Shown here in pieces: positions 1-7,873 of a stretch of DNA of 64,000 bases. Location: NCBI GenBank assembly GCA_963556045.3, contig CAUVYA020000002.1, positions 868,001 through 932,000 on the forward strand, in the 5' to 3' direction. Below the pieces are notes generated by a model. That model was not told the DNA's origin. It did no database searches and was given only the letters and a program-made list of their open reading frames with translations. The translations under genes were made by a program, and so were the position numbers. Source of the stretch: UBA4781 sp963556045. GTDB taxonomy: Bacteria > Chloroflexota > Anaerolineae > Anaerolineales > Anaerolineaceae. Positions within the stretch are counted from its first letter, which is position 1. Each line of letters starts with the position of its first letter.

Positions 1-180
1 TACGCATCCTATGAAACTATCCAGTATGGAACCAGTGCCATTGACCAGAGCCGCACCATCGCCATCAGTGATCGCGGTATCCAGGCGACCGATTTTGATA
101 TCGTAAAAGGCGATGAGAAATACACCCTGCTGCGTGAATCAGGAATAAAAGCAGCGCGGGCGTTCCTGGCTGATCGTTAG
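1..180 (+). CDS. C-terminal end of a patatin-like phospholipase (partial)
   Basis: An open frame enters at base 1 and stops with TAG at 178-180, giving the last 59 residues of a protein whose start lies outside the window. The tail has a TDFD motif followed by a helix of the type LLRESGIKAARAFL. This resembles the C-terminus of bacterial patatin-like (RssA-type) lipid acyl hydrolases, where a conserved DFD element is followed by a helix with G..AA..F. The catalytic GxSxG and DG[GA] motifs would be upstream and cannot be checked. A terminator hairpin began 16 bases after the stop and is now split by an insertion sequence. Confidence 0.5.
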   Translation, partial: YASYETIQYGTSAIDQSRTIAISDRGIQATDFDIVKGDEKYTLLRESGIKAARAFLADR

Positions 181-272
181 ATTATGTGATAAATAAAAAA
201 AAGGTGAGCAAGAAAATGAACTGCACCCCAAAAGTTGGACACCAAAACCAACAGAAAGGGTGCAGTTTTATA

Positions 273-764
273 ATGACCAAATATAGTAAAGAAGAACGAA
301 TAGCAGCAGCCAAAGCAGTAGAAGCAGGGGAGAGCATCGCCAGTGTTTCCAAGAGATACCAAATGAGTCCCACGGTAGTCAGTCGAAGCTTGAGACATTA
401 TGAAGAACACGGAGATAAAGGAGCGAGCAACCCAGCCTACAATTGGACCGCCGAACAGAAGTACAGCGTATTAGAATACATGCATGAGAACTACTTATCA
501 TGTAGAGAAACGGGCATCCAATTTGGGATAAGCGGGTCATCAACAGTCTGGCAATGGGAGCAGAGATACTTGGAAAAAGGGATTGAGGGATTAGAAGATA
601 AGAAGAAGGGCAGAAAGCCAAGAACGCCAAAGCCTAAACCGCCGAAGACCAGGGAAGAAGAACTGCTGGAAGAGAATCTGTATCTGCGAGCAGAGAATGA
701 ATACCTAAAAAAATTGAACGCCTTGGTTGCAGAGCGGGAAAAGCGCGAACGAGGGATCAAGTAG
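273..764 (+). CDS. IS3-family transposase OrfA (helix-turn-helix subunit)
   Basis: 163 residues from ATG 273; an AGAAAGGG stretch 12-20 bases upstream can serve as ribosome binding site. A start at 186 would lie outside the element and is rejected. The N-terminal half contains two helix-turn-helix units of the InsJ/HTH_28 type (IASVSKRYQMSPTVVSRSL, then a GISGSSTVWQWEQRY unit). A basic proline-rich linker follows, then a C-terminal leucine-zipper-like coiled coil (EELLEENLYLRAENEYLKKL). OrfA binds the inverted repeats and joins OrfB through a -1 frameshift. The slippery heptamer A AAA AAA lies at 707-713 in the right phase. Confidence 0.92.
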   Translation: MTKYSKEERIAAAKAVEAGESIASVSKRYQMSPTVVSRSLRHYEEHGDKGASNPAYNWTAEQKYSVLEYMHENYLSCRETGIQFGISGSSTVWQWEQRYLEKGIEGLEDKKKGRKPRTPKPKPPKTREEELLEENLYLRAENEYLKKLNALVAEREKRERGIK

Positions 765-796
765 TTGTTATCTCTGAACTAAGGCATACATACCCT

Positions 797-1609
797 TTGG
801 CGCTGCTTCTGATCATAGCGCGTGTCCCCAGAAGCAGTTATTACTATCACCTGAAACAGCTCTGTGAGCCGCCCAGGCATCTCAAAGAGCGAGAGATGAT
901 CCGAAGTATCTGCAGCGAGCACAAAGGTCGTTATGGTTATCGTCGGGTCACACTTGAATTGAGACAGCGGGGATTTCAGACCAACCACAAACTGGTCATG
1001 AAGCTCATGAAGCAGGAACAGCTTACCTGTACGCTGCGGAAAAAGAAATATCGTTCCTATCGGGGTGAGGTGGGGAAGATTGCTCCCAACCTATTGCAGC
1101 GTGATTTCAAAACTGAAAAACCCAACTTGAAATGGGCAACCGACATCACCGAATTCAAACTGATGGGGCAAAAACTCTATCTTTCCCCCATCATGGACCT
1201 CTTCAATGGTGAGATCATCAGTTATTCCCTGACCAAGCGTCCAAACTTCCACCAGGTCACTGCAATGCTGAAGGATGCCTTCTGTAAAATCCCTGACAAT
1301 AGCAAATTGATCCTGCATTCGGATCAGGGCTGGCAGTATCAGATGAAAGTCTACCAAAAGATGCTCAGGGATAAAGGCATACGGCAGAGCATGTCCAGAA
1401 AGGGGAATTGTTATGATAACAGCGTCATGGAAAACTTCTTTGGCATTCTCAAATCCGAGTTCTATCACAACCAGGAGTTTTCTTCAACTGAGCATTTTGA
1501 AAAAGAGTTATCTAAGTATATTGATTACTACAATAATCGCAGGATCAAGGTTAAACTAAAAGGACTGAGTCCTGTTCAATTTCGTACTCAGTCTTTTATT
1601 TCTACTTAA
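797..1609 (+). CDS. IS3-family transposase OrfB, DDE integrase (expressed by -1 frameshift)
   Basis: Catalytic half of the transposase. The frame is open from the slippery site at 713, and the sequence upstream of the nominal TTG at 797 (VVISELRHTYPLALLL) is typical IS150 OrfB sequence. The real product is therefore probably an OrfA-OrfB fusion covering 273-713 and then 713-1609. Counting from 797, an HTH_21 domain occupies about residues 30-90 and the rve integrase core about 105-265. The catalytic triad is D116 (in WATDITEF), D176 (in HSDQGWQY) and E212 (in SVMENFFG), with 35 residues between the second D and E as usual for IS3. It catalyses copy-out/paste-in transposition. Confidence 0.93.
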   Translation: MALLLIIARVPRSSYYYHLKQLCEPPRHLKEREMIRSICSEHKGRYGYRRVTLELRQRGFQTNHKLVMKLMKQEQLTCTLRKKKYRSYRGEVGKIAPNLLQRDFKTEKPNLKWATDITEFKLMGQKLYLSPIMDLFNGEIISYSLTKRPNFHQVTAMLKDAFCKIPDNSKLILHSDQGWQYQMKVYQKMLRDKGIRQSMSRKGNCYDNSVMENFFGILKSEFYHNQEFSSTEHFEKELSKYIDYYNNRRIKVKLKGLSPVQFRTQSFIST

Positions 1610-1672
1610 CTTTTGTCCAATAAATGGGGTGCACTACAAAAACTGCTCACCTTTTTTAATCTCGGGATTATT

Positions 1673-2053
1673 CTAGTATTCCTGGTCGTCGTCAAAATCC
1701 TCATCAGTATCTAAATCATCGAAATCTTCGAAATCTTCGGGGGTATGACGCGTCCATAACAGCAAAATCTGACCTTCATCTGTATCAATAGAGCGGGCAG
1801 CCATAATAGGTACCATTTCTTCCACGCCCATTTCATTGCGATAGTGCAGGTGGATGATACCATTTTCCTTCCACATACGATGACAGCGTTCAACCAGTTC
1901 CGGACCGTTGAATGTGCGCACCTGTGTCAGGCTCATATCATACAGCAAAGGTCCTTCAGAAAGACCTAGAGCCCACCCATCATCAATTTGCTCAAAAACC
2001 GGGGGCGGACCCTCTATGATGGTGATCTTGTCTTCAAGCTGGTTCTTCATCAT
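1673..2053 (-). CDS. Small acidic-tailed protein of unknown function
   Basis: 126 residues. I place the start at the ATG at 2053 (or the next codon, 2050), which follows GGAG by 7 bases; a longer frame to 2074 has no ribosome binding site. No family recognised. The first 100 residues look like a small mixed alpha/beta fold, with the phrase DDGWALGLSEGPLLYDMS near the N-terminus and RCHRMWKENGIIHLHYRNE in the middle. The last 20 residues are almost all Asp/Glu. No signal peptide or membrane segment. It converges on the patatin-like gene, from which the IS now separates it. Confidence 0.7.
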   Translation of the reverse strand: MMKNQLEDKITIIEGPPPVFEQIDDGWALGLSEGPLLYDMSLTQVRTFNGPELVERCHRMWKENGIIHLHYRNEMGVEEMVPIMAARSIDTDEGQILLLWTRHTPEDFEDFDDLDTDEDFDDDQEY

Positions 2054-2202
2054 TCTATTTCTCCAAAGCCACAATCATACCACCAATCTCTCTTCTCTTT
2101 TCTTAATTTTAATAAAACAATGAGATTTTGCTAATTCTTTTTTAATCATCTTTTTTTATGATTGGGATCGTAAGAACAGAAAAGAAAAATGGAGGTTTAA
2201 CC

Positions 2203-2625
2203 ATGAGTTACTATGTTTATTCACCTTTCGGGCGAGCTGCACGTATGCGCTGTATGCAAGAATTCTTTGACAACGAAATGCCCTATAAAGAAAGTGAAGT
2301 GATCGTACCCATTGATGTTCGAGCAGAAAACGATGATTTCATCATTACAGCGCTGGTTCCCGGTCTGAAAGCAGAAGATTTGAGCATCCAGGTTATCAAT
2401 GAAACGGTCACCTTGAGTGGTGAACTGAAGTTCGGTTCAGAGAAAGAAGTGGACTACATTCACAAGGAATGTCCCTGCGGGAAATTCCACCGCACCATTA
2501 CCCTTCCTTCCACTTTGAATGCCGGTAAAGCAGACGCGAACATCGAAAATGGGGTGCTGACATTGCGTATTTCTAAAGCGGAAGAAGCCAAACCCAAGAC
2601 CATCAAGGTCAGCGTGGGTAAATAA
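2203..2625 (+). CDS. Hsp20/alpha-crystallin family small heat-shock protein
   Basis: 140 residues from the ATG at 2203, preceded by a strong GGAGGT 7 bases upstream; a frame from 2158 lacks such a site. An alpha-crystallin domain spans about residues 35-130 (IDVRAENDDFIITALVPGL at its start). The C-terminal consensus A-x-x-x-x-x-G-V-L is present as ANIENGVLTLRISK. An ATP-independent holdase chaperone in the cytoplasm. Unusual detail: a CPCG pair sits in the middle of the domain. No CIRCE or HAIR operator was seen in the AT-rich upstream region. A terminator follows. Confidence 0.93.
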   Translation: MSYYVYSPFGRAARMRCMQEFFDNEMPYKESEVIVPIDVRAENDDFIITALVPGLKAEDLSIQVINETVTLSGELKFGSEKEVDYIHKECPCGKFHRTITLPSTLNAGKADANIENGVLTLRISKAEEAKPKTIKVSVGK

Positions 2626-2646
2626 GAAACCATTTCCATATACAGG

Positions 2647-2675
2647 AACAGCCCGATTGGGCTGTTCTTTGTTTT
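2647..2675 (+). terminator. Terminator after the Hsp20 gene
   Basis: Stem AACAGCCC (2647-2654), loop GATT, stem GGGCTGTT (2659-2666), then a T-rich tail CTTTGTTTT. It lies 21 bases past the Hsp20 stop and 10 bases before the next start codon. Confidence 0.85.
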
Positions 2676-2685
2676 CCGGTCTATA

Positions 2686-3477
2686 ATGAAAACCGTGGAT
2701 GAAAAAAAACTCACTCGATTATTTGCGGACCTACCCATAGGGACCGTGCGTTATTTTGATAGGCTCCCTTCCACCAGCACCACAGCGATGGAATGGATTG
2801 TGCAGCATCCCGCTGAATATTCACTGGTGGTGGCAGATCATCAAACCGCCGGATATGGACGAAACCAGCGCTCATGGTATTCCACCGCAGGCGCATCTTT
2901 ATCCTTCAGTCTGACCCTATACCCCACTCTGCAGGAACTACAAACACTGCCTCTCTTTTCAGCACTTGCGGCTGTGGCTGTATGTGTGGCACTGGAATCA
3001 TGCAGCTCCACCAGGAAAGCACAGATCAAGTGGCCCAATGATGTGTTATTAGATGGGAAAAAATGTGCGGGGATCCTGTGTGAAAGCAGATGGCAGGGGG
3101 AGAATCTCGCGGGTTTGGTAATGGGGATCGGGATCAATGTCAGCGCTGCCTCAATTCCACCGGCATCCAGCCTGCTCTTCCCCGCAACCAGTCTGGAAGA
3201 CGCATTAGGCACCAACATGGATCGCTGGGGGTTCCTGCATGCTATTCTTGAGCAGTTATTTCTTACCCGTGCTTCTTTTCCATCTGGCGCCTTTATGAAA
3301 GACTGGCAAGCCAGGCTGGCTTTTATAGGACAGCCCGTGACCATCAGTTTGAACAGCGGGCAGAACCATCAAGGCATCATGCAGGGGGTGGATGAAAAGG
3401 GTCACCTGGTTCTTAAAGAAAAAACCGGGCAGCTGCTTCACTTCTCACTTGGAGATGTGAGCCTGCGCCCGGCTTGA
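2686..3477 (+). CDS. birA: Biotin--[acetyl-CoA-carboxylase] ligase (monofunctional BirA)
   Basis: 263 residues. It lacks the N-terminal winged-helix DNA-binding domain of E. coli BirA and starts directly with the catalytic fold, so it is a class I ligase without repressor function. The biotin/ATP loop appears as QTAGYGRNQRSWYS (family GRGRxGRxW), followed by KWPNDV with the lysine that positions biotin, and a small C-terminal SH3-like domain ending in GDVSLRP. It attaches biotin to carboxylase carrier proteins via biotinyl-5'-AMP. No good ribosome binding site precedes the ATG; a TATAAT-like string overlaps the start, so translation may be leaderless. It converges with gyrA with only 15 bases between stops. 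Confidence 0.93.
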   Translation: MKTVDEKKLTRLFADLPIGTVRYFDRLPSTSTTAMEWIVQHPAEYSLVVADHQTAGYGRNQRSWYSTAGASLSFSLTLYPTLQELQTLPLFSALAAVAVCVALESCSSTRKAQIKWPNDVLLDGKKCAGILCESRWQGENLAGLVMGIGINVSAASIPPASSLLFPATSLEDALGTNMDRWGFLHAILEQLFLTRASFPSGAFMKDWQARLAFIGQPVTISLNSGQNHQGIMQGVDEKGHLVLKEKTGQLLHFSLGDVSLRPA

Positions 3478-3492
3478 TGGTTGTGTTATTTC

Positions 3493-5952
3493 TTACTCAG
3501 CTTTTCCGTGCATAATATCTTCGGTGACGCGCGCTCCGGAAGCCACTTTATCACCTTTTTCCAGATTCATCAGAGTAACACCGCGTGTTGTGCGACCCGA
3601 GGTGGAAATGTCTTTCACCAGCAGACGGATGATGATGCCATTATTTGACATCAACGTCATCTGATCATCTTTTTGAACCACACGCGCGATCGCGATCTTA
3701 CCAATCTTGCCGAGTGAGTTCTTATCAATAGTCGCCACACCCTGCGTCCCACGCCCCTGGCAGCGATATTCTTCCAGTTTGGTACGTTTCCCAAAACCTT
3801 TTTCAGTTACCACCAGCAGACAGGCGTCTTTTTCCACCACTTCCATAGAAGCAAGTCGATCTCCATCCTTGAAGCGGATGCCGATAACACCACGCGCTGT
3901 GCGTCCCATGGGTCGGATATCTTGTTCTTTGAAGCGTAATGCCTGACCATTCGCAGTAACCAGCATCATCTCATCATTCCCACCGGTCAATGCCACCCAT
4001 CCCAATTCATCATCATCCTGCAGCGAAATGGCGATCAGACCGGAGGTGCGTACACTCTCAAACTCTTTCAATTCCACACGTTTCATATAACCCTGTGTGG
4101 TGGCAAATGTCAGGTAACCTGCTGTTTCAAAATTGGGTACTGCCAGGGCAGCAGTGATGCGTTCACCCTGTTCCAGTGCGATCAGGTTAACCAGAGAAAG
4201 TCCTTTATCCGTTCTTCCACCCTCCGGTATCTGGAATACCCGTTCGGAGTACACCTTTCCGCGATCAGAGAAGAATAACAATGTGTGCAGTGCGCGGCAC
4301 GGGATGATCATATCGATCTCATCTTCGTCCTTCATACCCTGCCCGATCACACCCCTTCCACCGCGTGCCTGTGTGCGGTAGACCTTGGGGGAAACCCGTT
4401 TGATATAGCCACGGTTGGTAATGCTTACCAGCGCAGGAACATCCGAAACCAGGTCTTCCTCGGTCAGATCTTCGACACCACCATCTGTAATCAGGGTCCG
4501 GCGATGATCGTTGAATTTTTCAATGATCTCTTCCAGATCCGTTCGGATAACGCCCAGTATCTTCTTGGGATGCGCCAGCAGGTCTTCAAGGTAAGTAATT
4601 AATTCGTTAACTTCCTTGTATTCGGTCTCGATCTTCATGCGTTCCAGAGCTGCCAGACGACGCAACTGCATATCCAGAATAGCCTGTGCCTGAATTTCAG
4701 AGAGTTTGAAGCGTTTCATTAATTGCGTCTTGGCAACATCGGCATCTTTTGATTCACGGATCGTGCGGATTACATCATCCAGATTCGCCAGAGCGATCAT
4801 CAATCCTTCCAGAATATGAGCCCGGGCGCGTGCCTTATTGAGATCATACTCGGTGCGTCGTTTGATAACCTCCATGCGGTGGTCAATGAATATCTGCAGG
4901 GCATGTTTCAGGGTTAGCAAGCGCGGTTCATCATCCACCAGCGCCAGCATATTAATGCCGAATGTAGATTGCAATTGTGTAAATTTATAGAGACGATTCA
5001 GCACCCGTTTCGGTTGAGCGCTGCGTTTTAACTCCAGAATAATGCGCATACCGGTACGATCCGATTCATCACGCAGATCGGAAATCTCGGGGATGCGATC
5101 GGAGCGAACCAATTCGGCAATCCGCTCGATAAGTGTTGTTTTATTGACCTGGTAGGGAATTTCGGTGATTCGGATGGCGTAGCGCCCACCACGTATCTCT
5201 TCGATCTGTGCTTTCCCCTGCAGGGTGATCTTGCCTTTACCAGTACTGTATGCCTGGCGAATTCCTTCAGTACCAACAATAATTCCACCGGTCGGAAAAT
5301 CCGGTCCGGGAACAATCTTTATTAGATCTTCAACGGTGATCTCATCCAGGTTATCCTGGTTATCGATCATGTAGATAAGTGCACGGCACAGCTCCCCGAG
5401 ATTATGAGAGGGAATATTGGTTGCCATACCCACTGCGATACCAGAGGCACCGTTCAGGAGCATATTGGGTAAGCGGGCGGGTAATACGAGCGGTTCCTGC
5501 AGAGAGCCATCAAAGTTATCACTAAAATTAACGGTTTCCTTCTGGATGTCAACCAGCATCTCTTCAGCCATCGTACTCATACGTGCTTCGGTATAACGCA
5601 TTGCCGCCGGTGGATCACCATCAACCGATCCAAAGTTACCCTGTCCATCTACCATCAGATAACGCATCGAAAAATCCTGCGCCATACGAGCCATCGCATC
5701 ATATACAGCCGCATCACCATGCGGATGATATTTTCCGAGCACTTCACCAACAATACGGGCAGATTTCTTATAAGAAGAATTAGCACGGATCCCCATATCC
5801 ATCATGGCATACAGGATACGGCGGTGAACTGGTTTCAATCCATCACGTGCATCGGGTAGAGCGCGCGCCACAATCACACTCATTGCGTAATCGATATAGG
5901 AGGTGCGCATTTCTTGATCAATATCTATTTGTTTAAGATTACTAATTTCCAT
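3493..5952 (-). CDS. gyrA: DNA gyrase subunit A
   Basis: 819 residues, normal length. GAGGAG lies 11 bases before the ATG. The breakage-reunion domain has the catalytic tyrosine at Y120 (DPPAAMRYTEAR). The C-terminal beta-pinwheel carries a GyrA-box-like QARGGRG, which separates it from ParC. The enzyme introduces negative supercoils with GyrB, which is not in this window. In the quinolone-determining region (GKYHPHGDAAVYD) the residue equivalent to E. coli Ser83 is Ala81, while the Asp87 equivalent is kept (D85). Single gene, divergent from pstS. Confidence 0.97.
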   Translation of the reverse strand: MEISNLKQIDIDQEMRTSYIDYAMSVIVARALPDARDGLKPVHRRILYAMMDMGIRANSSYKKSARIVGEVLGKYHPHGDAAVYDAMARMAQDFSMRYLMVDGQGNFGSVDGDPPAAMRYTEARMSTMAEEMLVDIQKETVNFSDNFDGSLQEPLVLPARLPNMLLNGASGIAVGMATNIPSHNLGELCRALIYMIDNQDNLDEITVEDLIKIVPGPDFPTGGIIVGTEGIRQAYSTGKGKITLQGKAQIEEIRGGRYAIRITEIPYQVNKTTLIERIAELVRSDRIPEISDLRDESDRTGMRIILELKRSAQPKRVLNRLYKFTQLQSTFGINMLALVDDEPRLLTLKHALQIFIDHRMEVIKRRTEYDLNKARARAHILEGLMIALANLDDVIRTIRESKDADVAKTQLMKRFKLSEIQAQAILDMQLRRLAALERMKIETEYKEVNELITYLEDLLAHPKKILGVIRTDLEEIIEKFNDHRRTLITDGGVEDLTEEDLVSDVPALVSITNRGYIKRVSPKVYRTQARGGRGVIGQGMKDEDEIDMIIPCRALHTLLFFSDRGKVYSERVFQIPEGGRTDKGLSLVNLIALEQGERITAALAVPNFETAGYLTFATTQGYMKRVELKEFESVRTSGLIAISLQDDDELGWVALTGGNDEMMLVTANGQALRFKEQDIRPMGRTARGVIGIRFKDGDRLASMEVVEKDACLLVVTEKGFGKRTKLEEYRCQGRGTQGVATIDKNSLGKIGKIAIARVVQKDDQMTLMSNNGIIIRLLVKDISTSGRTTRGVTLMNLEKGDKVASGARVTEDIMHGKAE

Positions 5953-6083
5953 TTAAAGCAAAACTCCTCTGTTCATTCACGGGAGACTTAATTATACCTT
6001 ACTCCTTCTTCGTGATAACCGTACCAATCTTAAGAGGTAGATCAAATCATCCCTGAAAACTATGGTACATTTTTCTCATAAGG

Positions 6084-6089
6084 TATAAT
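6084..6089 (+). promoter_or_regulatory. -10 element of the pst operon, placing the start site almost at the ATG
   Basis: A perfect TATAAT lies at 6084-6089 and the pstS ATG at 6098-6100, so transcription would start only 0-3 bases before the start codon. No Shine-Dalgarno sequence fits in between. No clear -35 hexamer is visible 16-18 bases upstream, as expected for an activator-dependent promoter such as a PhoB-type one, but I could not recognise a Pho box. Confidence 0.55.
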
Positions 6090-6097
6090 TTCCCATC

Positions 6098-6985
6098 ATG
6101 AAAAAATCGGTTGCGATTTTTTTTATTTTGATCTTCTTCCTGACTGGATGCGGCAGTGTTAACACACAAAATACATCCAGCTCAGACAGCATAACCCTGA
6201 ACAAATATATTGAAAATAAAGGCTCCGACACATTGGTCAATCTGGCACTGATGTGGGCAGAGCAATATCAACTTGCCCATCCCGATATCCAGATTTCTGT
6301 TTCCGGTGGTGGTTCCGGCACCGGCATTACCTCATTGATCAATGGCACAGTAGATATCGCTAATGCTTCACGGTCCATAAAAGATGAAGAGATCGACGAA
6401 GCCAATCGCCAGGGCATTGATCCATATGAGATCGTGGTTGCCAATGACGCTATCGCAGTTATCGTCAATCCTGAAAATCCAATTGACCGACTCACCATCC
6501 AACAGGTCTCACAGATCTATCAGGGTCAACTTACCAACTGGAAAGAATTGGGCGGAGAAGATCGACCTATTGTATGCCTTTCTCGTGAGACCAATTCCGG
6601 CACTCATGTATATTTCCTGGAGACCGTAGTGCGCATGGGTAATTCTGACAGCAAAGTGCTCTTTTCGCAGGAAACTTTGCTGCTGCCTTCCTCGGAAGGC
6701 ATTATTGCTGAGGTGCGTGATAATCCTAATGCCATCGGATATGATGGTCTGGGATATGTAACAGATGAGGTGAAAGTTCTGGCTCTCAGTCAGGGTGAGG
6801 AATATGTGCTGCCATCCGAGGCTACCGTGAAGAATAACACATACCCTATTGCACGCCAGCTCTATATGTATACCAATGGTGAGCCAGAAGGAACAATAAA
6901 AGATTATATTAATTGGATCCTGTCTGCAGAAGCACAACAGTTTGTGACTGATCTGGGTTTTATTCCTTATCAGTCGGTCCAATAG
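6098..6985 (+). CDS. pstS: Phosphate ABC transporter, phosphate-binding lipoprotein PstS
   Basis: 295 residues. Lipoprotein signal peptide (MKKSVAIFFILIFFLTGC) with lipobox LTGC, so Cys18 is acylated and the protein is anchored on the outer face of the membrane. The mature part is a type II periplasmic-binding fold. Phosphate-contact motifs of the family are visible: GSDTL near the start, SGGGSGTGI, ANASRSIKDEE, and SRETNSGTHVYF. First gene of pstSCAB, 9 bases before pstC. The hallmark gene phoU does not follow pstB here. Confidence 0.95.
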   Translation: MKKSVAIFFILIFFLTGCGSVNTQNTSSSDSITLNKYIENKGSDTLVNLALMWAEQYQLAHPDIQISVSGGGSGTGITSLINGTVDIANASRSIKDEEIDEANRQGIDPYEIVVANDAIAVIVNPENPIDRLTIQQVSQIYQGQLTNWKELGGEDRPIVCLSRETNSGTHVYFLETVVRMGNSDSKVLFSQETLLLPSSEGIIAEVRDNPNAIGYDGLGYVTDEVKVLALSQGEEYVLPSEATVKNNTYPIARQLYMYTNGEPEGTIKDYINWILSAEAQQFVTDLGFIPYQSVQ

Positions 6986-6994
6986 GAACAAGGC

Positions 6995-7873
6995 ATGAAA
7001 GACAAGATCACCACCCGGATCATTCAGGTAGCTGGTTTTTCCAGCATCATCATCGTTTTAATGATCTTCTATTTTTTAGTGCGAGAAGGATTTCCGGCAG
7101 TGAGTGAGGTAGCCCTTTCTGATCTGTTCACCACACGCTGGTATCCCATTGAAGATTATTTTGGCATCCTGCCTCTTTTTTCCGGTTCTCTACTGGTAAC
7201 TTTCAGTTCCATTGCAATCGCATTACCATTCGGCGTTGGTACTGCTGTGTATATCGCCGAGATCGCTCCCACACGTATTAAAGAGATCCTCAAACCACTG
7301 ATCGAGATCCTGGCAGGTATCCCTTCGGTGGTGCTGGGTTTTATCGGGATCGTATTCCTCTCACCCACCCTGCGTGAGTCGCTCAACCTGGCAACCGGAT
7401 TGACCGCTTTTACCGGGGCTGTATTACTGGCACTCATCTCTATTCCGACCATTGTTTCCGTTGGAGAAGATGCGTTGAATGCTGTACCGCAATCATACCG
7501 CGAGGCATCTTATGCTCTGGGTGTCACACGCTGGCAGACCATCTGGCATGTGACCCTGCCGGCAGCGCGCAGCGGGGTCATCACCGCCGTCATGCTGGGT
7601 ATCAGCCGCACACTGGGTGAAACCATGGCTGTTATGATGGTGACCGGCAATGCCCCTACCATGCTGCAGGGTCTGCAATCCATCTTTAAACCAACACGCA
7701 CTATGACCGCCACCATCGCATCAGAAATGGGCGAGGTTGCCAGCGGCAGCACGCACTACCATGTGCTGTTCTTCATCGGTATTGTACTGTTCGTGTTCTC
7801 TCTGATCATAAACATCGTTTCCAGCCACTTCAGCGAAAAGAACCGCAAGGAAAAAGAACAGGTAGTATCATGA
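6995..7873 (+). CDS. pstC: Phosphate ABC transporter permease PstC
   Basis: 292 residues with six predicted membrane helices; the first is at about residues 10-32. Family signatures include IAEIAPTRIKEILKP and the EAA-type loop YREASYALGVTRWQTIWHVTLPAARSG, which docks onto the ATPase. Forms the inner-membrane channel with PstA. Starts 9 bases after pstS and overlaps pstA by four bases (ATGA at 7870-7873), so translation is probably coupled. Confidence 0.95.
   Translation: MKDKITTRIIQVAGFSSIIIVLMIFYFLVREGFPAVSEVALSDLFTTRWYPIEDYFGILPLFSGSLLVTFSSIAIALPFGVGTAVYIAEIAPTRIKEILKPLIEILAGIPSVVLGFIGIVFLSPTLRESLNLATGLTAFTGAVLLALISIPTIVSVGEDALNAVPQSYREASYALGVTRWQTIWHVTLPAARSGVITAVMLGISRTLGETMAVMMVTGNAPTMLQGLQSIFKPTRTMTATIASEMGEVASGSTHYHVLFFIGIVLFVFSLIINIVSSHFSEKNRKEKEQVVS

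Larger units (their letters stand above)
217..1638 (+). mobile_element. IS3-family (IS150-like) insertion sequence, apparently intact
   Basis: The element is about 1422 bp and carries the two overlapping reading frames of IS3-family transposases. The terminal inverted repeats begin TGAACTGCACCCCA at 217 on the left and TGTAGTGCACCCCA inward from 1638 on the right. Similarity continues into a TTGGACA block on both sides. Both ends are flanked by AAAA (213-216 and 1639-1642), a 4-bp direct repeat compatible with the 3-4 bp target duplication of this family. Both frames are full length and the DDE residues are present, so it may still be active. Confidence 0.93.
197..1657. terminator. Rho-independent terminator split by the IS3 element
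   Basis: Bases 197-210 (A-tract plus GGTGAGCA) are perfectly complementary to 1644-1657 (TGCTCACC plus T-tract). Removing the insertion and one copy of the AAAA target repeat rejoins them as a 14-bp stem with a 7-base loop (AGAAAAC), with A and T tracts on the two sides. That is a bidirectional terminator between the plus-strand gene ending at 180 and the minus-strand gene ending at 1673. Confidence 0.8.

Noticed and set aside
1091..1468. 125-codon frame opposite the transposase
   Set aside because: Antisense shadow of a well-supported DDE transposase frame.
2158..2202. Upstream in-frame start for Hsp20
   Set aside because: No ribosome binding site, while ATG 2203 has GGAGGT at ideal spacing and matches family length.
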